Shown one piece after another: positions 39,501 through 50,146 of a DNA stretch of 64,000 nucleotides; position 1 is the first letter of the stretch, and every line of letters begins with the position of its first letter. Under the pieces are notes generated by a model. The model saw only the letters and a list, made by a program, of their open reading frames with translations. It ran no database searches and was not told the DNA's origin. Source of the stretch: Paenibacillus glycanilyticus. Its GTDB lineage: Bacteria; Bacillota; Bacilli; Paenibacillales; Paenibacillaceae. Made by a program: the position numbers and the translations under genes. Location of the stretch: positions 310,001-374,000 of the forward strand of contig NZ_JAMBNP010000001.1 of the NCBI RefSeq assembly GCF_023715145.1. The letters run 5' to 3'.

Positions 39501-41187
39501 GCGAGCCTGGCAGCTTTAACGCTTGAGCGAGCATAAAGATCAGCTCTACTCTTGTTGTTGCGCCGTTGCCGTCTACGGTAACCTGAGCTTGATCCATCAA
39601 TCCTCCATCCGCAGTCGTTACGGTAATCGCTGCGGTTCCCGGGCCAATAATTGTTACCTTCCCATTGTTCACCGTTGCAACTTCCGGGTTGCTGGATTTC
39701 CAATAAAGGCTACTGTTCGTGACGTTAGCAGGCGTAATCGCGGCTTGCAGGGTAACCGACTCCCCGATTCCAGGACTAAGCTCATGCTGATCCAAGGCAA
39801 CCTGCGTTGGCGAGATTGTCTCCGTTACCTCATTGTATTTGAGGGTCGGATCCCATACGATATCGTCAAATCCGTTCGCATGGTCTTCGCCGCTGTTGAC
39901 GATGAAGTAAATACGGTCTCCCTTCAGGACGGAAGCTGTTACTTCCGGGAAGATGATCGTTTCTCCGCTGTCAATCGATGTCCACTCCCCGCTCTCCGGC
40001 CAGATCTGGGCATCGTTCTTCATCACCTTTAACCTTGCACCGCCGTATGTATCCTTGTGTATAGTAATTGGCTGTGCTGCCTTAATGGTCAAATTCCCTG
40101 TCGCAGGAGCAACAAAGGTACGCGCCGTATCGGATTGCGTGCCTGGTGTTACAAGATTGCTGGAAATTTTGCCATAATCCCAGTTGTTATTTGTTTTCCA
40201 CCAGCCGCCGCCGCTGAATACGGGAAGGTCAACAAATTCGGAAGAGCCAAAAGGGCGATACTGATTATGCCAGTTATCCGCTCCCTGCTGGCCCGAGAAG
40301 CTGGACGAGGCCTTGTAAAGCGGATAGCCGACTGCTGTGATCACGCAAGTATCCGTTAATCCGCCGTCCTGCGTCGTCACCGTAATGACAGCCGTCCCGC
40401 TCGACACGACGGTTACGACACCGTCTTTTACGGTCGCGACGTTCGGGTCGCTGGATGACCAAATCAACCTTGGATTGGATACGTCCGCGGGAGCAATCTC
40501 CGCGTTAAGGGTAACCGTATCATCTACATTCATGGTCAGCTCATGTTGATCCAGCGTGACCCCAGTTGGCGAGATGACTTCGGCGGTCTCCGCATACGTA
40601 ATGACCGGATCCCATTTAATGTCATCCTGCCCGTTCACATGATCAGCTCCGCTATTGGCGATGAAGTAAATACGGTCACCCTTCACGACGTCAGCTGTCA
40701 ATTCCTCGAAGTTAATCGGCTGATTTGCATTAATCGATTCCCATTCTCCGGCTTGCGGCCAGATTTGCGCATCATTTTGCATGATTTTCAGCCTTGCGCC
40801 TCCATACGTTCCCGGATTAATGGTAATCGGCGCGGCAGCCTTGATGACCATCGAGCCGGATTCCGGCGCGATAAAGGTACGGGATGTATCGCTTAAGTTA
40901 CCCGGTGTTATTTCATTGCTCGAAACTTTCCCCCAATCCCAGTTAAATGCAGACTTCCACCATATATTGCTGTTGTACACAGGAAGATCCTTGAAATCCG
41001 CTGAGTCGAATGTACGGTACTGATAACGCCAATTATGATTTCCCTGTTGGCCGGAATAACCCGTCGAGCCTTGATATTCCGCTGGGTTCTCATCAGCAAA
41101 CGCAAGGTTTGCAGGAACGATACCCGTGAATAACAACATTGCAGACAATATTAGGGACAATCCTTTTCCTCTGCTGCCACTCTTCAT
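36556..41187 (-). CDS. Large secreted multidomain protein: repeated N-module, BIG2, SLH, beta-helix
   Basis: From the ATG at 41187 the protein has 1543 residues. A signal peptide ([22 protein letters not shown]) is followed by two copies of a Trp-rich module (FSGQQG...W..QYR.F, then FxAPxxGxxxIKAAxPITI), each followed by a BIG2 domain (LDQHEL... ITVTT). SLH-like repeats follow at about 545-690, then a right-handed parallel beta-helix (about 706-1250; [28 protein letters not shown]), a third BIG2 and two C-terminal modules (VTMNMWWG ... YENG). The helix resembles polysaccharide lyases and hydrolases, so a wall-polysaccharide enzyme is likely. SLH repeats in the middle are unusual. No close family name can be assigned with certainty. 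Confidence 0.85.
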   Translation of the reverse strand: MKSGSRGKGLSLILSAMLLFTGIVPANLAFADENPAEYQGSTGYSGQQGNHNWRYQYRTFDSADFKDLPVYNSNIWWKSAFNWDWGKVSSNEITPGNLSDTSRTFIAPESGSMVIKAAAPITINPGTYGGARLKIMQNDAQIWPQAGEWESINANQPINFEELTADVVKGDRIYFIANSGADHVNGQDDIKWDPVITYAETAEVISPTGVTLDQHELTMNVDDTVTLNAEIAPADVSNPRLIWSSSDPNVATVKDGVVTVVSSGTAVITVTTQDGGLTDTCVITAVGYPLYKASSSFSGQQGADNWHNQYRPFGSSEFVDLPVFSGGGWWKTNNNWDYGKISSNLVTPGTQSDTARTFVAPATGNLTIKAAQPITIHKDTYGGARLKVMKNDAQIWPESGEWTSIDSGETIIFPEVTASVLKGDRIYFIVNSGEDHANGFDDIVWDPTLKYNEVTETISPTQVALDQHELSPGIGESVTLQAAITPANVTNSSLYWKSSNPEVATVNNGKVTIIGPGTAAITVTTADGGLMDQAQVTVDGNGATTRVELIFMLAQALKLPGSPYQGVFNDVTAGNASADLLQGAYDNDIIDTNLLDNGSIHPQAPLTREEAASILINGYNHAMVQDAVLGDISALEDKDAISDWALKYVQADSQLGIVLPKEPYPAQFEPQAAFTRFQAIEMIQRLLLSMDIQEMVKQAIAENKSKLVIPPNTYRIGLKEGSVLLPIAGAHDLEIVADGVTVIGTTLTRAMEISNSSNVKIQGMTINYDPLPFTQGHVKAVASDLSYVDIELDAGYPRKLFSRLTVYDPETRFQKHRINHLWGTVATWNADGTMRISLAGVGSHVDVGDPVSMAGGPEGNGIPHAITVGGSSGIVFKDVTLNTAPGFGYLEAGSEGGTVLDGFKLIPGPAPTGATEKPLLTAVWDGIQFKTGKKGPIVENSVIQNAGDDSFSIQSGDIGVVKVQGNEITIVLRDGSQGLKAGDRLKQFNSSPEAIVTAVEKVLKADAGIDPALLQKINTAADWTPWRFTEETYYKVKLDRPSPFEQEDFIFTPDRMGNGFIFRNNDVYSPGRGMLLKAGDGLIENNTFRGGDKAIMVSPEDVTDSHAGAANNLIIRNNKIIGTGYHHFMPWSDQAGAIGFAAGNITSMKAFDNILIENNTFDSVNGLNLNLSGVTNATVTGNKFLNTHLEDPGNNGADKGIDPTSVIFIRNSDHVTFTDNVIDRMGAYSTLPVNIQQPASDIVGADTGVTILNPSPYNQLSELTMTANKTSLRPGDTATTQLKGKLSSDAATPLIGATVTYKTNQASVATVDARGVITAVADGTAVIQASVNLNGTVKTGEVTIKVAKPKYTGVPGSPVLSSDSGYSGLKEGSYTITMNMWWGNNGDVFKLYENGVLISTQTLPEASPSAQVAKFKVSGKVNGTYTYTAELINSLGTTASQPLVVTVTDAAPGKPVLSHDNWDGDGNYKVTMNMWWGTNATEYRLYENGELVAAKPLTAATPSAQSAAIQISGKAVGDYEYRIELINAGGVTSSDKLTVRVTK

Positions 41188-41265
41188 CAACAACCTTACC
41201 CCTCTTTCGGGCTGAACGCCCAGGTTTATTTGTTCGAACGGCAAATCCTCCTGTTACCCGCAATA

Positions 41266-41279
41266 ATAAAGCGCTTACA
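41266..41279 (-). promoter_or_regulatory. cre-like site upstream of the SLH/beta-helix gene
   Basis: TGTAAGCGCTTTAT on the minus strand matches the cre consensus except for the last two bases. It lies about 80 bases upstream of the ATG and downstream of the predicted promoter. The same sequence recurs upstream of the GxGYxYP gene (61993). Confidence 0.45.
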
Positions 41280-41364
41280 AAGTTTCAAAAGCACCTCCTT
41301 CTTTACCTGAATCAAGCCTTGACTTGCTGAAGAACAAAAGCTTTGCGCTCCGAACTTCAACCTA

Positions 41365-41393
41365 ATCATACTTATTTTTAGTTTAAAATTCAA
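41365..41393 (-). promoter_or_regulatory. Sigma-A promoter of the SLH/beta-helix gene
   Basis: TTGAAT and TATGAT are 17 bases apart on the minus strand, in a very AT-rich stretch (41365-41450). The leader to the ATG is about 170 bases long and includes the cre-like site. Nothing else was recognised in the 41188-41572 gap apart from the terminator at 41463. Confidence 0.6.
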
Positions 41394-41462
41394 TACAAAA
41401 TTAAATTTAAATTAGATAAATTATAGTAGAATTAAATAGCAGTATCGTATGCAGCTATCATC

Positions 41463-41486
41463 AAAAAAGAGCCTGGTTATCCAGGC
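41463..41486 (-). terminator. Terminator of the ArsR-type gene
   Basis: GCCTGG/CCAGGC with a four-base loop, followed on the minus strand by TCTTTTTTGA. Confidence 0.75.
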
Positions 41487-41572
41487 CCCTCCTCTATCCT
41501 ACGTCCATTTTTTCTGATAAGCTGCGATTTCCTATTCCGATCCATATTTCCTTATTCAGGCGTTAACTTCAC

Positions 41573-42472
41573 TTAAACATAAATGCTTCTAAAGACGATG
41601 TCCTGATTGTAATTGCCAAAGCCTTTCCCGTAGAGAGTAAGTCCTCCCCGCCCACGCCCCGTATCCAAGGCAGCGATGCGGAATGTCCAGTTCATCGCAT
41701 CCGTCCCGATATCCTTAAGCCCAACGTCCGAGATCTTCTGTCCATCGATGTAGATGCCCTTCTCCTTGATCCGAAGGACCTTCAGCAGTCCATATTGGTT
41801 GACATCATGCGACCACCAGTCCGGCGTCAGCCGCCCTCTCGTTTTCCCGAAATCCCCCGGGCTCGTCCATACGCCAAGCGCCTGTCCGTTCAGATAGAAG
41901 TGGATATCCGATGGCCAATGTTCATTCACGCGCGGTGCCTCGGAACCAATCTCGAAGGAGATCTCAATCTCGTGGAGCTGCTGGTCTTTGTACAAATAAT
42001 TAGGAATCTTGTATTCGACCCATCCTCTGGCAAACCATAAGATCCCCGCATTTACCCGCTCCGGATCCATGAAGCAGACCGGATTGTCATACTGGCCAAT
42101 CATTCGCTCCGTTGTTGCAACCCCGCAGGTTGGCCAAGCTTCATAATCGGTATAATGCCCGATCGGCACCGACAGCTCGTGGAAGCTGAGAGAGGAGGAG
42201 ACGTTCGGAGACAGCTTGATCTGCAGAAATTCAGACTTGATAAAACATATCTTATACGTGCCCCCATCCACCCGCTTCATCGTACTTCCGACAATTCCCG
42301 CTTGCTCCAGCTTCCGGATATGTCCGCTGATGACGGCGCTGCTCAGGAATAATTCGGCGGCCAGCTCTTTCACATGCCTTTCCCGTTCAAACAATTTATC
42401 AATTATTTTCAAGCGCACTTCGCTTGCCAGCGCTTCATAAACCATTAAGGACTCCGCGTTAGTAGATAGCAT
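41573..42472 (-). CDS. ArsR-type winged-helix regulator fused to a jelly-roll-like domain
   Basis: The first 90 residues of this 299-residue protein are an ArsR-type winged helix (LASEVRLKIIDKLFERERHV, then LFLSSAVISGHIRKLEQAGI). The metal-binding ELCVCDL motif of ArsR/SmtB sensors is absent. The remaining 200 residues are rich in beta-strand and aromatic residues (WFARGWVEYKIPNYLY, DIHFYLNGQALGVW, FRIAALD), suggesting a jelly-roll or lectin-like ligand domain. It is divergent from a GH51 arabinofuranosidase gene and has a palindrome just upstream of its start, so it probably autoregulates and controls that enzyme in response to a sugar. The ribosome site is GAGGTGAG. Confidence 0.85.
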   Translation of the reverse strand: MLSTNAESLMVYEALASEVRLKIIDKLFERERHVKELAAELFLSSAVISGHIRKLEQAGIVGSTMKRVDGGTYKICFIKSEFLQIKLSPNVSSSLSFHELSVPIGHYTDYEAWPTCGVATTERMIGQYDNPVCFMDPERVNAGILWFARGWVEYKIPNYLYKDQQLHEIEISFEIGSEAPRVNEHWPSDIHFYLNGQALGVWTSPGDFGKTRGRLTPDWWSHDVNQYGLLKVLRIKEKGIYIDGQKISDVGLKDIGTDAMNWTFRIAALDTGRGRGGLTLYGKGFGNYNQDIVFRSIYV

Positions 42473-42486
42473 ATTCTCACCTCATT

Positions 42487-42510
42487 AGGATTAGTTTTTT
42501 TTCTAATCCT
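42487..42510. promoter_or_regulatory. Inverted-repeat operator candidate for the ArsR-type regulator
   Basis: AGGATTAG and its exact complement CTAATCCT flank an eight-T spacer. The repeat lies 15-38 bases from the regulator ATG, in the gap shared with the GH51 gene; the 12-12-6 style spacing is usual for ArsR sites. Confidence 0.6.
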
Positions 42511-42600
42511 GAAACTTATTGTTGCCTGCCAATAACCATTATGTTACGAATATTATAGGAATTCAATACTTTTATGAATTTTGGTTTAAGCTAATTCTAA

Positions 42601-44133
<1,533 letters not shown>

Positions 44134-44146
44134 AAAGCCAAAATTT

Positions 44147-44179
44147 AAGGGCAGCCGAATCTAGTGTTCGGCTGCCCTT
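44147..44179. terminator. Bidirectional terminator, overlapping the gerB stop
   Basis: A perfect 13-bp stem AAGGGCAGCCGAA/TTCGGCTGCCCTT with a seven-base loop lies between the convergent GH51 and germination genes. Its right arm includes the last codons of the permease gene. Confidence 0.8.
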
Positions 44180-45267
44180 CTGTCGCCTTTAAGCTTCTTG
44201 CGGATGGCCCCTACGATCCATAGGAGCAACGGGATTCCGACAAGATTTATGGGGAATATCCAATTATGCCAAATGTTTTTCGCATAATCCATGGTATCGT
44301 TCGTATTTCGCGGGATTAGGGATATCGCAAATACAATTGGCGCAATCCACCAGATGGTACGCTTCCATTTCTTAATATGAAACATTTGCGCCGTGCCGTA
44401 GCTTGTAATGAACATATAGAGCGACAGCTTAACGAAGATGCCGATAATCCATAGCAAAACGATCAATACATCCACGTTCTGGATAAATTCCATGACGGAA
44501 ATATAAGAGACGATCGAATAAAGCGGATAAATAAATTTATCCGGCAAATCCGGACCAAAGACCATGATGATAATGATGCTCATGCCGAGAACGGCCATGG
44601 AAGCAACGGCTACTCCCAATAACGAGGTGACCATCAGCCTCTGAGGCTTGATCATGAAGGCAGCCAGCATAACAACCATAAAGGATTCGGCCAGGAAGGA
44701 AGCGGGCGTCAAGCCCCCTTCCAGGATGGGAAGCATTCCGCTGTTGGAATAGACCGGAAGCAGCCGCAGCCAATCCCAATCCTTCACGCTAAAGAAAAAG
44801 ATGATAACGCTGCCCGCCGCAGAGATTGGACCAATTATTTCTCCGCTACGGGCGATACTGCGAAGTCCTCCGCTATAGTTCACATACACGACAGCACCTA
44901 GCATAATGAGTATGATGGTCCACAGCGGCGTAGAGCTAAATAAGGTAATGTACACAAAATCCGCGAACTCCCTTAGAATAACTCCCGTCACCGAATACCA
45001 CATCACGAAATAAGGGATTAAAATGATTTTCCCCAGCCACTTGCCAAGGATGATTTGAGTCGACTGAATAAAGGTTTTCTCCGGATAGAGCAGACTTAGC
45101 TTCACGGCGACGAATGTAACGGCCAAGGCTATTACCGTTGCAAAGAGGACCGAAATCCAAGTATCTTGTTTGGCGAGAAACACGGTCGCTGAAAGCGTAA
45201 AGATTGCCGTCATTCCAAATTCCATCGTGAATATGAGCCAGAACAGCTGATAACCGGAGATTTTCAT
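44161..45267 (-). CDS. gerB: GerB-type spore germination permease subunit
   Basis: The 368-residue protein has about ten transmembrane segments and the YISVMEFIQNVDVL and FTMEFGMTAIFTLSATVFLA segments typical of the endospore germination permeases (GerAB/GerBB/GerKB), which belong to the APC transporter fold and bind the germinant. Its start overlaps the gerC stop (ATGA). It is the last gene of an A-C-B operon. Confidence 0.93.
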   Translation of the reverse strand: MKISGYQLFWLIFTMEFGMTAIFTLSATVFLAKQDTWISVLFATVIALAVTFVAVKLSLLYPEKTFIQSTQIILGKWLGKIILIPYFVMWYSVTGVILREFADFVYITLFSSTPLWTIILIMLGAVVYVNYSGGLRSIARSGEIIGPISAAGSVIIFFFSVKDWDWLRLLPVYSNSGMLPILEGGLTPASFLAESFMVVMLAAFMIKPQRLMVTSLLGVAVASMAVLGMSIIIIMVFGPDLPDKFIYPLYSIVSYISVMEFIQNVDVLIVLLWIIGIFVKLSLYMFITSYGTAQMFHIKKWKRTIWWIAPIVFAISLIPRNTNDTMDYAKNIWHNWIFPINLVGIPLLLWIVGAIRKKLKGDRRAAEH

Positions 45268-46433
45268 TTTATAATCTCGCTTTCTTTATATTGAAGCGGC
45301 TGCCTTACTAAGCCCACGTATTTCAAATTGAGATTGACATGAACGGCAACCTCGATTTCGGGAAATACCGTATCCCACTGCCCTTTTAACCTTTTCCATT
45401 CGCCGGGATGCTGACGGTTCATCACTTGATTAAACCCTAACACGTCGGCTCGGTATTCCTTTTGAACCTTCGTGATCATCGCCAGAACATGCTCGCTCGT
45501 CTTCTTGTTTATCTCTTTTTGAACTAGCTTCAAATTTTTATTGCTAATCAGGTTAAGCTTGGTATTATTCTCAGCCACATATCCGGATCCCGTCAGCTCG
45601 ATTTCCATCTTCACTTTATTGGTTCCGGTGATCCTGCTTTTGATTTTGCATCCAAATTGATTGACGATAACGCCTACCTTGCCTCCTGCTTCGGGAAGCT
45701 CTTCCGCCAAATCCAAATAAGAAATCCGTTGCAGCATCCACTGCCGATAGGCCCCCTCCACAAAATTCAAATAACCCACCAACTTATAATCATGGTTGAA
45801 AATAGCCCGTCCATAAAATCGAATCGTTTTTTGCGGAGAATCTCCTTGAACGATATCGACCACGGGCAAGGTTGGACTGCTGCCTTCGCTGCTTGATGCC
45901 ATCATAAAGTCCAGGTACGATGTAGCCGTCGTGCCTCCAATCGCTCTGTGAATTTTGACGGGAGCGACGGAAGGGATCTTTTCCAAAGGGTAATGCACCT
46001 TCAATGCATCCATGCCCTGTCCTCCCTTCACGACCCATATGTCTAATCGGATGCGATTGCCGGGATCCCGCGAAAAGCCGTCAAGAAGCTCGTTAATCCC
46101 ATGTTTGGCCATACTTTCACCGATGTAATAATTCCGCCGATGGCTGCGGGTAATATTTCTGGATAGCTTCTGCCTTGTTTTTTGAATAGCTTCCAGAAGA
46201 CTTTTGCCGTTACCCGTCTCGATAAAATAAGGCTGCCCCCCATTGGCCGCTCCCCCGGAAATTCGGGAAGGAATAATAAATTGTCCGCCTGTCAAATAAC
46301 TCCCGTCCTCCATCAGATCCGTTGACGCCGCGAGATCAAATGCCCGGTCCGACAGCTCTACGCGGTCCCAGCAGCCTGTGGTTAGGACGAGACAAAATAT
46401 CAAACATGGGAAGGATGCCAGACGATGTCTCAT
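45264..46433 (-). CDS. gerC: GerC-type germination lipoprotein
   Basis: A lipoprotein signal with lipobox LTTGCWD (C21) begins this 389-residue protein. WDRVELSDRAF is the signature of Ger(x)C proteins, and the body shows the family repeats (IRLDIWVVKGGQ, GYLNFVEGAYRQW). The lipoprotein forms the receptor in the spore inner membrane with the A and B subunits. Both ends overlap the neighbours by four bases. Confidence 0.94.
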   Translation of the reverse strand: MRHRLASFPCLIFCLVLTTGCWDRVELSDRAFDLAASTDLMEDGSYLTGGQFIIPSRISGGAANGGQPYFIETGNGKSLLEAIQKTRQKLSRNITRSHRRNYYIGESMAKHGINELLDGFSRDPGNRIRLDIWVVKGGQGMDALKVHYPLEKIPSVAPVKIHRAIGGTTATSYLDFMMASSSEGSSPTLPVVDIVQGDSPQKTIRFYGRAIFNHDYKLVGYLNFVEGAYRQWMLQRISYLDLAEELPEAGGKVGVIVNQFGCKIKSRITGTNKVKMEIELTGSGYVAENNTKLNLISNKNLKLVQKEINKKTSEHVLAMITKVQKEYRADVLGFNQVMNRQHPGEWKRLKGQWDTVFPEIEVAVHVNLNLKYVGLVRQPLQYKESEIIK

Positions 46434-47938
46434 AGGATTTCGTCTCCTTGGTCACCGGGTCTTTGGCCTTTGGGAATTCGCCATTTATTTCGCTTGGAGC
46501 CCGATAGCGGGATCGTGTTCATACTCCACCTTGGCGCGCGGATAAGCACATCCTTTAAATCCTGTCTGGACAGAGGAGATATTGGACTTAGATAAGGCAC
46601 TCCGAAGGATTCCAGATTGGTGAGGTGAATATGAAGGAATAGCGATGCCATCGTAATGCCGTATAATCCAAACATTCCTGAGAAGATCAGCATCGGAAAC
46701 CGAAGCATGCGGAAAGCCACGCCCATGCTGTATCTCGGAGTAATAAGAGAAGCAATTCCCGTGATAGATACAACGATAACCATCGGAGCCGATACGATCC
46801 CCGCCTCAACGGCCGCTTGTCCAATAACAAGAGCCCCTACAATGCTGATAGCCGAACCTGTAGGGCGGGGCATCCTTATGCCGGCCTCCCGCAAGCCCTC
46901 GAATAAAAATTCCATCAGCAAGGCTTCAATAACCGCCGGAAAGGGAACTCCTTCACGGGCAGAGGTGATGCTGAGCAAGAAATTCGCGGGGAGTAATTCT
47001 GGATGGAAAGTCGTGATGGCCACATATATGGACGGCAAAAATAAGGAGCCTATAATCAATACCATTCGCAGCCAGCGGATGAGGGTAGCATATATGAACC
47101 GCTCGTAATAATCATCCGCTGATTGAAAGGCGCTCCACAATGTACAGGGAACGATGAGGGCAAAAGGCGAGCCGTCTATGAGGACCGCTACCTTTCTTTC
47201 GGCGAGATAGGAAGCCACAATATCGGGGCGCTCCGTATTTTGCACCTGCGGAAATAACGTAAACGGATGATCCTCAATAAACTCTTCGATAAAATTCCCG
47301 CCAAGCACGGTATCGATTTGAATTTGTCTGATCCGCTTACGAACCTCTTCGACAACCGATTCTTTTGCGATGCCTTCCAAATAAGCGATAACCACTGTCG
47401 TCTTTGAAAGACTGCCCACCGTCATCGATTCCATCTTCAGCTTTGCGCTCATAATTTTTCTGCGGACCATGCTCGTATTTACATTGACGTTTTCGGTGAA
47501 ACCCTCTCTTGGACCGCGTATCGTGATCTCGTTGGACGGTTCTTCAATGCCGCGCTGCTCAAAGCCTTTCAAATCCGCAATAATGGCATGGTTTGTATAA
47601 TCCGACAGGATGATCACTTGAGCGGATAATATGCCATGTACGACGTCATCCATTGTTTCTGCCAAGGTTGTCTTAACGAAGGAAGCCAGCTGCTGCTCCA
47701 GCATCTCGCCCGAAGAGCCATGCTCCATCAATTCGCCGGAATTAGAGGAATTCGCCGGTCCCAAGATTTGCAGAAGCATATTATCCAGGGCTTTGGCATC
47801 CGCCAAGCCATCCATATAGACCAGCAGGAAATTTTTTGGCCCTTGTATACGCCGAAAGACGATATCGTAACAGTTACGGAAAGTACCTCTAAGAAGCTCC
47901 TCATTCTCTTCTAACGATTCGCTAATTGGAGCAGTCAT
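46430..47938 (-). CDS. gerA: GerA-type germination receptor subunit
   Basis: The 502-residue protein has a soluble N-terminal half (about 1-280) with ISVE-like segments (NYDIVFRRIQGPKNFLLVYM, NITIRGPREGFTENVNVNTS-type region) and a C-terminal half with about five transmembrane helices (FLPSIYVAITTFHPELLPAN, SAISIVGALVIGQAAVEAGI). GerA-family A subunits form the channel part of the germinant receptor. The ribosome site GGAGG lies six bases before the ATG. The set is expected to be transcribed late in the forespore. Confidence 0.94.
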   Translation of the reverse strand: MTAPISESLEENEELLRGTFRNCYDIVFRRIQGPKNFLLVYMDGLADAKALDNMLLQILGPANSSNSGELMEHGSSGEMLEQQLASFVKTTLAETMDDVVHGILSAQVIILSDYTNHAIIADLKGFEQRGIEEPSNEITIRGPREGFTENVNVNTSMVRRKIMSAKLKMESMTVGSLSKTTVVIAYLEGIAKESVVEEVRKRIRQIQIDTVLGGNFIEEFIEDHPFTLFPQVQNTERPDIVASYLAERKVAVLIDGSPFALIVPCTLWSAFQSADDYYERFIYATLIRWLRMVLIIGSLFLPSIYVAITTFHPELLPANFLLSITSAREGVPFPAVIEALLMEFLFEGLREAGIRMPRPTGSAISIVGALVIGQAAVEAGIVSAPMVIVVSITGIASLITPRYSMGVAFRMLRFPMLIFSGMFGLYGITMASLFLHIHLTNLESFGVPYLSPISPLSRQDLKDVLIRAPRWSMNTIPLSGSKRNKWRIPKGQRPGDQGDEIL

Positions 47939-48125
47939 GAGCTACCTCCTTCCTATACAAAAATCGTGTTTATATTTTCCAAATCTCAGCCGTTTTAATC
48001 ACGCTCCCGCATGCCCGACTCTTATGCAAGAACGGCAGTTGGCGAGATGAGGAATAATTTTCACCCTTTTGATGGAACTTAATGGCGTAGATTCCTGAAA
48101 TACTGTTGAAAGGAAATTACTGCTC

Positions 48126-49421
48126 ATGAACATTAGATTCAAACTAAACTTGGCAATATTCTTTGTCCTGACTATAGCCATAACCGTATACGGATTAAAT
48201 CCCGCAGCAGCTGACGGGAAACCGAAATCACCTTCCCAGACCTCGCAATCGGATGCCATTCGTCCGTTTCAGGTACATATTCCGGATGCGGAGCTTGCTG
48301 ACTTGCGCAGAAGGATAATCGAGACCAAATGGCCCGATAGAGAGACCGTCCCCGATCAATCGCAAGGCACGCAGCTCGAGACCATGAAGGAGCTGGCGCG
48401 TTACTGGACAAATGATTACGACTGGCGCAAATTCGAAGCAAGGCTAAACGGCTACCCGCAGTTCATTACCAATATCGACGGCTTGGACATCCACTTCATT
48501 CATGTCCGGTCGAAGCATAAAGGAGCTTTGCCGATCATCCTCACGCATGGATGGCCGGGTTCGTTTATCGAGATGATGAAAATTATAGATCCGCTTACGA
48601 ATCCAACAGCCTATGGCGGCAAGGCAACGGATGCATTTGATGTGGTCATTCCTTCGCTTCCGGGATACGGTTTCTCGGGCAAACCTGCAGCGACCGGGTG
48701 GGGACCTGATCGAATCGCCAGCGCATGGATTGAGCTGATGAATCGTCTTGGATATAAGAAGTATGTGGCTCAGGGAGGAGACTGGGGCGCGATGATCACG
48801 GACTTGATGGCTGTGAAGACGCCCGAAGGATTGATCGGCATCCACAGCAATATGCCCGGCACGGTACCACCCGATATTGATAAGGCGCTTCAATGCCGCG
48901 CACCGGCACCCCCCGGCTTAACCGCCGAAGAGAAACGTGCTTACGAACAGCTTCAGTTCTTCAACATGCATACGGGTTATGCCGAGCTGATGGGTACGCG
49001 GCCGCAAACGCTGGCTGGGCTGGCAGACTCGCCTATCGGCTTGGCAGCCTTCATGCTCGATCACGACGATAAAAGCCTGGAGCTGATGTCCAGCGCATTC
49101 CGAGGAAAGCCCGGTGGACTGTCTCGCGATGATATTCTGGATGACATCACGCTGTATTGGTTAACGAATACCGCGATTTCATCGGCTCGTCTCTACTGGG
49201 AGAATAAATATCCTTTCTTTGGCGTGAAGGGAGTCAAGATTCCGGCTGCCGTCAGCGTCTTTCCCGACGAGCTTTATGAGGCGCCAAAGAGCTGGTCGGA
49301 GCAAGCGTACCCTGGCCTCTTCTACTACAACGTATTGGATAAAGGCGGACATTTCGCGGCATGGGAACAGCCGGCATTGTTTACGAATGAACTCCGGACG
49401 GCTTTCCGCCCGCTGCGCTGA
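48126..49421 (+). CDS. Exported epoxide hydrolase (alpha/beta hydrolase)
   Basis: A signal-peptide-like N-terminus (LAIFFVLTIAITVYGLNPAA) precedes an epoxide-hydrolase N domain (FQVHIPDAELADLRRRI, about 48-64) and an alpha/beta hydrolase fold with HGWP (141-144, oxyanion), nucleophile D219 in GGDWGA and H409 in KGGHFAAWE. In the family, the aspartate attacks the epoxide and the histidine frees the diol. Most bacterial relatives are cytoplasmic, so export is noteworthy. Total length is 431 residues. It stands alone after the ger operon. Confidence 0.88.
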   Translation: MNIRFKLNLAIFFVLTIAITVYGLNPAAADGKPKSPSQTSQSDAIRPFQVHIPDAELADLRRRIIETKWPDRETVPDQSQGTQLETMKELARYWTNDYDWRKFEARLNGYPQFITNIDGLDIHFIHVRSKHKGALPIILTHGWPGSFIEMMKIIDPLTNPTAYGGKATDAFDVVIPSLPGYGFSGKPAATGWGPDRIASAWIELMNRLGYKKYVAQGGDWGAMITDLMAVKTPEGLIGIHSNMPGTVPPDIDKALQCRAPAPPGLTAEEKRAYEQLQFFNMHTGYAELMGTRPQTLAGLADSPIGLAAFMLDHDDKSLELMSSAFRGKPGGLSRDDILDDITLYWLTNTAISSARLYWENKYPFFGVKGVKIPAAVSVFPDELYEAPKSWSEQAYPGLFYYNVLDKGGHFAAWEQPALFTNELRTAFRPLR

Positions 49422-49441
49422 TCCCTGCCGTTGATGCAAGT

Positions 49442-49473
49442 AAGAAGCTGCCGGATCATGCCGGCAGCTTCTT
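49442..49473. terminator. Terminator after the epoxide hydrolase gene
   Basis: A 13-bp perfect stem AAGAAGCTGCCGG with its complement and a six-base loop, 20 bases after the stop. Confidence 0.8.
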
Positions 49474-49579
49474 TCACTTGTTTGTATGGAATTATTATTC
49501 TCACGCTTCCGGCAGCACAATGATGCCTTCCAATTGCCAAGATAGAGCGATGCCATTCTCTTCATCTATTCTTGCATGA

Positions 49580-50095
49580 TCATTCTGCAATCAGATTTAT
49601 TTCAAAATCCTCATTGCGGTCGCAAACGAGGATACCGTCCCGGACATCAAGCCTTGCGGCTTGAATCGACGACCTGCGTTGCTCATACCCTTCTTTCGCC
49701 CCTCCTGCAGTCCGTTACGGCCGGGATGGGTGAAATAAAACACAAAGGCTTCCTCTCCGGAAACCACAACATCCGCGTGATGACCGATCCATCCGTCGTC
49801 CTGGCGGACACCGGGCGTATCCAGAATCATCCCGTTACGCTCACAGTTGTCCAGATCATCCGAACGGTAGACGCCCTGCCCTCTCCACTCGCGATAATCA
49901 TCCAATAGCTGCCTTTAAACCAGAATATGTTATGGCCTTCAGGTCCCCGATGCGTCAAGACGGGCTGCGCATGATCCCAATGATACAGATCAACGCTGTC
50001 TTCTAGCTCCCACTCGATCAGGTTCTTGCTCGTGTAATGAATGATCCGGCGATCCCCTGTCCACTGTATTTGAATGCCCTGAATATAACTGATTC
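49580..50095 (-). pseudogene. GH43-like glycoside hydrolase remnant, two frameshifts
   Basis: Three frames in succession read like one five-bladed propeller glycosidase: first HYTSKNLIEWE and HRGPEGHNIFWFKGSYWMII, then WRGQGVYRSDDLDN, RNGMILDTPG and DGWIGHHADVVV, then EGYEQRRSSIQAARL and DRNEDFEINLIAE ending in TGA at 49580. One shift falls just after the YWMII segment (TTATCGCGAGTGG seems to lack a base) and another near 49710. The N-terminal third is missing and no start exists. It lies just downstream of the GH51 enzyme on the same strand, so it was probably a partner in the same arabinoside locus. The family is named from overall look, not from a catalytic triad. Confidence 0.65.
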
Positions 50096-50146
50096 ATCTG
50101 TTTTCCCTCCAATCGCTTTTTAAAGCGATTTTTTTGAGACATAAAC

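Noticed and set aside
47939-48020. Sigma-G promoter ahead of gerA
   Set aside because: A GCATA box is present on the minus strand but the matching -10 box is poor, so the match is too weak to annotate.
50112-50137. Hairpin AATCGCTTT/AAAGCGATT with T run after the GH51 gene
   Set aside because: The T run is on the plus-strand side, opposite to the GH51 transcript, so it is not a convincing terminator for that gene.
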